NCBI RefSeq assembly: GCF_963675165.1
Contig: NC_087377.1
Coordinates: 654,501-718,500, forward strand
Source of the DNA: Halichondria panicea
Lineage: Eukaryota > Porifera > Demospongiae > Suberitida > Halichondriidae
Length of the DNA: 64,000 nucleotides
Reading direction: 5' to 3'
In this document: in pieces, positions 59,570 to 64,000 of the stretch
Layout of the letters: every line of letters starts with the position of its first letter
Numbering within the stretch: position 1 is the stretch's first letter
The notes under the pieces: generated by a model
What the model was told of the DNA's origin: nothing
The model's database searches: none
The model's input: the letters and a program-made list of their open reading frames with translations, nothing else
Made by a program: the position numbers and the translations under genes

Positions 59570-60073
59570 CTAACCAAAACTGTACATAAAAACCAGTAAA
59601 TCATGAATTATAGACACTGTGAACATATGTAAGAAAGGGATGGCCAGGATACCTAAACCATTGAACAATTATGTGATGAAGTCTAGGACCTTAGCTGTAC
59701 AAGATTACTGTTTCTAACCGATTACCCACTATAACAATTTGTTGTTGTTTTATTAATCACCACAAACCCACCACCTTATGTTTCCATGGAAACATTTTTG
59801 GGTATGTTGTAGCTCGGTCATTTACCTACACATTGGTATCAACACCATTTCTTAGAAATGTTCCAATCGAAAGATATTTACATTTAAGTACAGCTACTCA
59901 CAAAGTTGTGGTAATCTACTCTCTAAGCTGGATGCACTGTATAACGATTGAATTACCCACACAAATGGACCACTTATTTCATTTGCCTATACATAGCATC
60001 ATCTCAGATGTATCTGCCCCCCCCGCACACACGCACACACACACACACACGCACGCACGCACACGCGCACATA

Positions 60074-60116
<43 letters not shown>

Positions 60117-60790
60117 TCACAGATGCTCATGCTGTGTCAGACCCACAGTGAATGGAGCCTCCATCACAACACCAGCGATATCTTCCATAGTCATGATGAG
60201 GTACGCTAGGGGGTGTGGTCTCAGCTTGTGTGTGGGTGTGTGTGTAACTGTACATTATGCTGCATGTGAAATTGTCGTGTACTATAAATATATAAATACG
60301 ACCACTTTCCCTCATCCCCCATTTCTCTGTAGACACGCTGTTTCTTATAATCATGGACACTGATGGGACAAGTTGAAGACATTGTCAAGAAAGTAAACAC
60401 AAGCAAGCCTGTTACCAAGGAAACATGACAACATTGATCATGATCTCATCATTGACACAATGTTTAGCGTATGCAGTCATAAAAATTTATTGTTGTATTT
60501 TTTAATTTCTATTGCTAAAAATTAATTATGACCAAGAGTGCATGCGCTCTTGTTATGACATAATAATAATTATTACAATAAAAGTGGTAAAGATCATTAA
60601 CTATATAAGTAAGTAAGGATTATGTGTATTTTATAAACCTTACAGTCCCCATGAGAACCCGTGTCCTCTCACGAGATCTGATCTACTAGCCACACCCTTA
60701 ACCACTAGGCCACACCCATTCTTCACCAATGTGTGTATTATCAGGAGCTCATAAATAAGTTTAATTTTGATGACGGCTCTCTTCTGATGC
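59570..60790. repeat. Start of unit C, collinear with unit A from about position 15
   Basis: It repeats the poly-C/(CA)n tract (60,017-60,114), the tRNA-like piece (60,650-60,717) and intervening DNA with few changes. A 176-codon frame across the CA tract is a by-product. Confidence 0.85.
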
Positions 60791-60797
60791 TACACAG

Positions 60798-61181
60798 TTA
60801 CAATACATTTATCATTGATAACATAGCTGGCATGTGCAATTGTGTGGACAGACATTGACTCAACAAAGCATTCACATCAGGTATAATTATGGTGGATAGA
60901 GTGCTAGTAGTCACCTCACAAACACTTATAATTGATAAAGAACAAAAAATTAATATATACCAGCAGTCACAGTTTATAATGGCTAGAGGACATTGCCAGG
61001 CTAGAGTCACTTGCAGTCTTCCCTTGAGGTCCTCAGCAATGTCAGCTCTACTGATAACGGGAGACTCTAGAGCTGTCAACAAGTCCTCCAGTTGTGGACC
61101 ACCTTGCAACCACTCTACGAGCATGTGTGTGAAACAGTTGGTGACACTGTTGGGTCTTCTGGCATTCTCCTCAGCTATCAC
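60798..61181 (-). pseudogene. Unit C copy of the last death-domain exon, stop codon lost
   Basis: The exon begins at the same acceptor as in A and B and encodes the C-terminal half of the second death domain (FTHMLVEWLQGGPQLEDLL ... LKGRLQVTLA). The TGA stop of A and B is TGG here, so the frame runs on for about 66 codons to 60,798. The upstream exons of the gene are absent, since homology ends at about 62,680 inside the intron. It is a truncated relic. Confidence 0.75.
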
Positions 61182-61238
61182 CTGCAGTGTACATTGTTAT
61201 TATAATGACATCATTCTGCACTATCCAAGTTCTACGGT

Positions 61239-62483
61239 TAGCGATGTCAGACCGATTTTCATTTTTGCTATTTCTAACTCCTATGTATTACTATCTCTTT
61301 TGAACACTTTAGGCAAACCAGAAAACTTTATTGCACTGGATTTGTTCAAGCGAATGCAGAGATACAGCTTTTTGAAGAACACTAGCCAGGGAAAAATTCG
61401 TACAAAAATTTACCGCATTTTAATGTACTTGGGCGGGACTTATGAAATTTGTTGTTAATACCGGAAATGATCTTAAAGTATCATAATCTGCTGAACTGCT
61501 TGGTCTATTCTCTTTTAAAAAAGTATGAAATGGACACTCAGGGCTCAGGAGTTAATATTGTAACCATTTTGATATCTATTATGAAGTTTATAATGTTTCT
61601 GTAATGTATATCTTTATGATGTCCCTATAATAGTATGATGTCTCCTGCTTCAGAGAGTTCTTTTGGATTTAAAGTAACCATGCTATCTTTTCAGTATATT
61701 GTATCATGTTTCAGAACTCTCATCAATGTCCACCTTACGCTCGTATCTGTTTCTTGATCTTTATAAGCAACTTTTCTGTCAATTTCATTTGGTATATATA
61801 ATTTGTTTTTAGTGTGATGTAGATTTAAGGCCATACAACTATAAATCTATGATACAACTCTGTTGACAGCTTCTACAGTAGATTACTCTTGTCTTTTTTG
61901 TGTGCAAATTGAATCAGTTCTTGCAATTTAATAGTTTTGGTAGATTACAATGTTGTCCCTGGAATTCTCTCCAATCTTTCTTGTTTCTTTTCAACAGAGG
62001 CTTTCAGATTGCTTCAATAATTACTTTCAGTAACTTCTAAGAACTTCTAAGAAATAAATACATCTATTGGTACACTTGGCTTGATTTTACTGCATTTCTA
62101 TTCTCAGCTCCACCCATCTATCCATGCAATATGTGATTCCGCAAGAAATAAAAGCTTATTGTAGCAACTTTTTGCATAATCTGGAGAGAGTTAGAGATGA
62201 AAGACATGCTCACTTGTGTTTTTGTTCATTTTCATGTTTGGTTGCCAAAATGATGATCACCTTTGAGAAAAAATCACACACAAAACAAGCTAAAATCATA
62301 AAAAACTGTTATAAAAATCAAATTCTACGCTATTTTTTACCCTTAGGAACAGCTGTTGTTTGCTAGACTCTTCCAGGGCTTGCGGAAAGCCCTTCTTGTT
62401 CACTCACTTTCTGGTCCCGTTTTTTACTATTGAATTACTGTACGAAAATATCCCCACGCACTACTTCCGGTCTGACATCTCTA
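61239..62483. mobile_element. TAG...CTA DNA transposon, 1,245 bp, hAT-like, non-autonomous
   Basis: Ends tagcgatgtcagaccg and cggtctgacatctcta are inverted (15 of 16). The flanking ctacggt is duplicated at 61,232-61,238 and 62,484-62,490, while units A and B have it once (ttctacggtatatcgg). With one more mismatched base the duplication would be 8 bp, as in hAT elements. Internal frames (up to 80 codons) show no transposase domain. A right-end fragment is at 24,848-25,106. Confidence 0.85.
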
Positions 62484-62689
62484 CTACGGTATATTGGCGA
62501 ATCATGTCAAGTTGTTGAAAGGAGTTCAGTTGCCAACTAATTGCAACTAACATGCAATACAGCCACCCACACAACTAAAGAAACAAAACTACTAACAGGA
62601 TTTCGGGATTTCCTACCCCCAGCCAACATATCCCCCCCCCTAGAAATCTGAATATTAATGATATCATAATAAAAATGTATGCTCATTAT

Positions 62690-63480
62690 GCCTCGAGGCG
62701 TAGCCGCACGTGGGATACTGTAAAGCTGACTGTGTGTGTCTGTTCCAGCTGTAACTGCTCAACTGTTGTAATACGACAAAAGCTAACAGCTTGTATAGGC
62801 TTCTAGCCACGTTCTCTTGGATTTTGATTCGAGGATTAGCAAACTTAAGCTTCTTTCTCCAGTTACGGCTAGTTCGACTCACATTGAAGGCTGTTGCAGT
62901 CTCTTTCATAACATCATCTGTCCCCACAAACTTTCTATTCAACACGAGTTAGCCTTGCACTAAAGCTCTAGCTTTTTGTTAGCTACAATCATAGATCTAC
63001 TATCTATGCTACAATACTCAGAAAATATATGTTAAAACAGCTAGCTAGCAGTAGCCATTATTTTTGTGAAATTGATCTCTTTGGACACACCCTTTAATTA
63101 TTCCTGTGGATGTAATGCGCATGCGCGCTCATTCCTCATGTGTGAGAAAATAATATCCAAGATCCAGATCCTCCTGGCAGATCCATCTTTGTCTTGAGGG
63201 CCTGGTAAGCCACAAAACGCTACCATTAACAATATAGATAACAATATGCATGTACACAAGTCTTTTTTCTCAATAGATATTATAATACACTGAACTGATC
63301 TTGGAAGAATCAATTTTCTTCTTTCTTGAGGTCCTGAACAACAATAGATGCATGTAAATAAGTCTTTTCTTCTCAGTGAGTTAATATAGATAAGCTAACT
63401 TTAATATAAATTCATTATAGAAACTACTATAACACTAACACTTTTTGAGCAAAAGCATAACATGGCGAGAGGCATTAGCA
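62690..63480 (-). repeat. Dispersed repeat, inverted copy of 22,447-23,240
   Basis: It begins with the cgaggc tail and continues through the CA-associated repeat body (gttctcttggattttgattc) to gtaatgcgcatgcgcgctc. The left edge cuts the unit C intron at about 62,680, so this insertion or rearrangement ends the collinearity with units A and B. Confidence 0.75.
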
Positions 63481-63579
63481 AGCGCACGCTTGCAACACTC
63501 GTTTATTATAGGCTTAACATAATTATGCGTAAATCTGGCTACATTTCACTAGGATGTGTGTGTGTGGGTGTGGTCTCAC

Positions 63580-63729
63580 CTCTCAAGTTGTGCAGGTCTT
63601 GTGTGTAGGGAGTCTTCAGGAATGCTGTACTGAGCACTGACTATGGCTAGAGGGTTGTCACCAGGCTAGAGGGTTGTCACTAAATGGAGTATCCATGAAG
63701 CACAGCTTGAACAGTAGTACTCCCAGTGC
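63580..63729 (-). pseudogene. Third copy of the AAK1-like kinase C-lobe exon, with two lesions
   Basis: It matches 15,074-15,206 (ALGVLLFKLCFMDTPFSDNP) but has a 19-base tandem duplication (agggttgtcac, 63,650-63,680) that brings in a TGA after DNPLAW. A 2-base deletion in the gagagtctt run (about 63,609) also shifts the frame. The donor gtgagacc and acceptor are kept. Confidence 0.75.
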
Positions 63730-63734
63730 CTGTG

Positions 63735-63859
63735 TGTGGGCGTATAGGCGTATAGTAGTAGAGTGGTCCCAAGCTGGCAGTCCATCCACCAATATCACGT
63801 TGATACTGCCCTTGTCATCAGTCACATTGAACACCTCTTCCCCCAGCGTAACATAGAGG
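63735..63859 (-). CDS. Possible exon upstream of the kinase fragment, unknown domain
   Basis: After a tcctcacag acceptor at 63,860 the minus strand reads YVTLGEEVFNVTDDKGSINV, then ILVDGLPAWDH, in the same frame as the kinase exon beyond. The sequence is protein-like (alternating hydrophobic, beta-rich) but I recognise no domain. It has no counterpart in unit A at this position. Confidence 0.3.
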
Positions 63860-64000
63860 CTGTGAGGACCATATAGATGAGAGGAGGGAAGTTAGCTGTA
63901 TAGGTTAAAGTTGACGGTTAGCAATAAGCATACGCAAGTGGACTATTAGTAGAGCAAGTGGTGGTCTTAATTACATTAGAGGGGGCGGTACCTTGACCTT

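Noticed and set aside
1-64000. Bacterial symbiont or viral origin of the window
   Set aside because: Phase-consistent GT-AG introns, ankyrin and death-domain exons and eukaryotic transposons throughout; no bacterial gene order, no viral structural genes.

Overview
The window looks like nuclear DNA of an early-branching animal, most likely a demosponge. This is inferred from gene structure and families, not from any database search. The evidence is as follows. Coding pieces are split by short GT-AG introns whose phases match. ROCO-type GTPases are fused to death domains, and there are ankyrin exons and a clathrin-adaptor (AAK1/GAK-like) kinase. The intergenic DNA is AT-rich, with runs of taattat, (CA)n tracts, minisatellites and many small inverted-repeat transposons. 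No operons, ribosome binding sites or CRISPR arrays are present.

Layout. One composite unit of roughly 19-22 kb occurs three times. Unit A spans about 1-22,400, unit B about 40,600-59,030, and unit C starts at about 59,570 and runs off the window. Nearly all genes in a unit lie on the minus strand. In unit A the order from low to high coordinate is: a ROCO GTPase with two death domains (1,408-6,188); a repeat-rich stretch; an ankyrin gene (11,290-13,265); an AAK1-like kinase gene (13,505-16,609); a divergent plus-strand exon (16,783); then a 3.4 kb 40-bp minisatellite and a 53-bp minisatellite. Unit B carries degraded copies of the same genes. Its death-domain gene has lost its GTPase exon and one splice donor, and its kinase has lost the C-lobe exons. 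It also holds a second, apparently intact ROCO-death-domain gene (45,994-49,174) that has no counterpart in A. Unit C holds only the last death-domain exon, which has lost its stop codon, and a doubly broken kinase exon.

Between A and B (about 22.4-38.3 kb) lies a transposon-rich island. It has a direct duplication of about 1.1 kb, a small four-exon acidic gene, a minus-strand gene of an unrecognised family, two decayed plus-strand transposase-type genes, an internally deleted piggyBac-like element, and foldback MITEs. Because A, B and C are paralogous, several insertions can be compared with an empty site inside the window, which fixes element ends and target-site duplications without outside data.

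Biologically, the GTPase, death-domain, ankyrin and kinase genes suggest a tandemly duplicating signalling or innate-immunity-like cluster with rapid birth and death of copies. That function is inference; the duplication, the lesions and the insertions are read directly.
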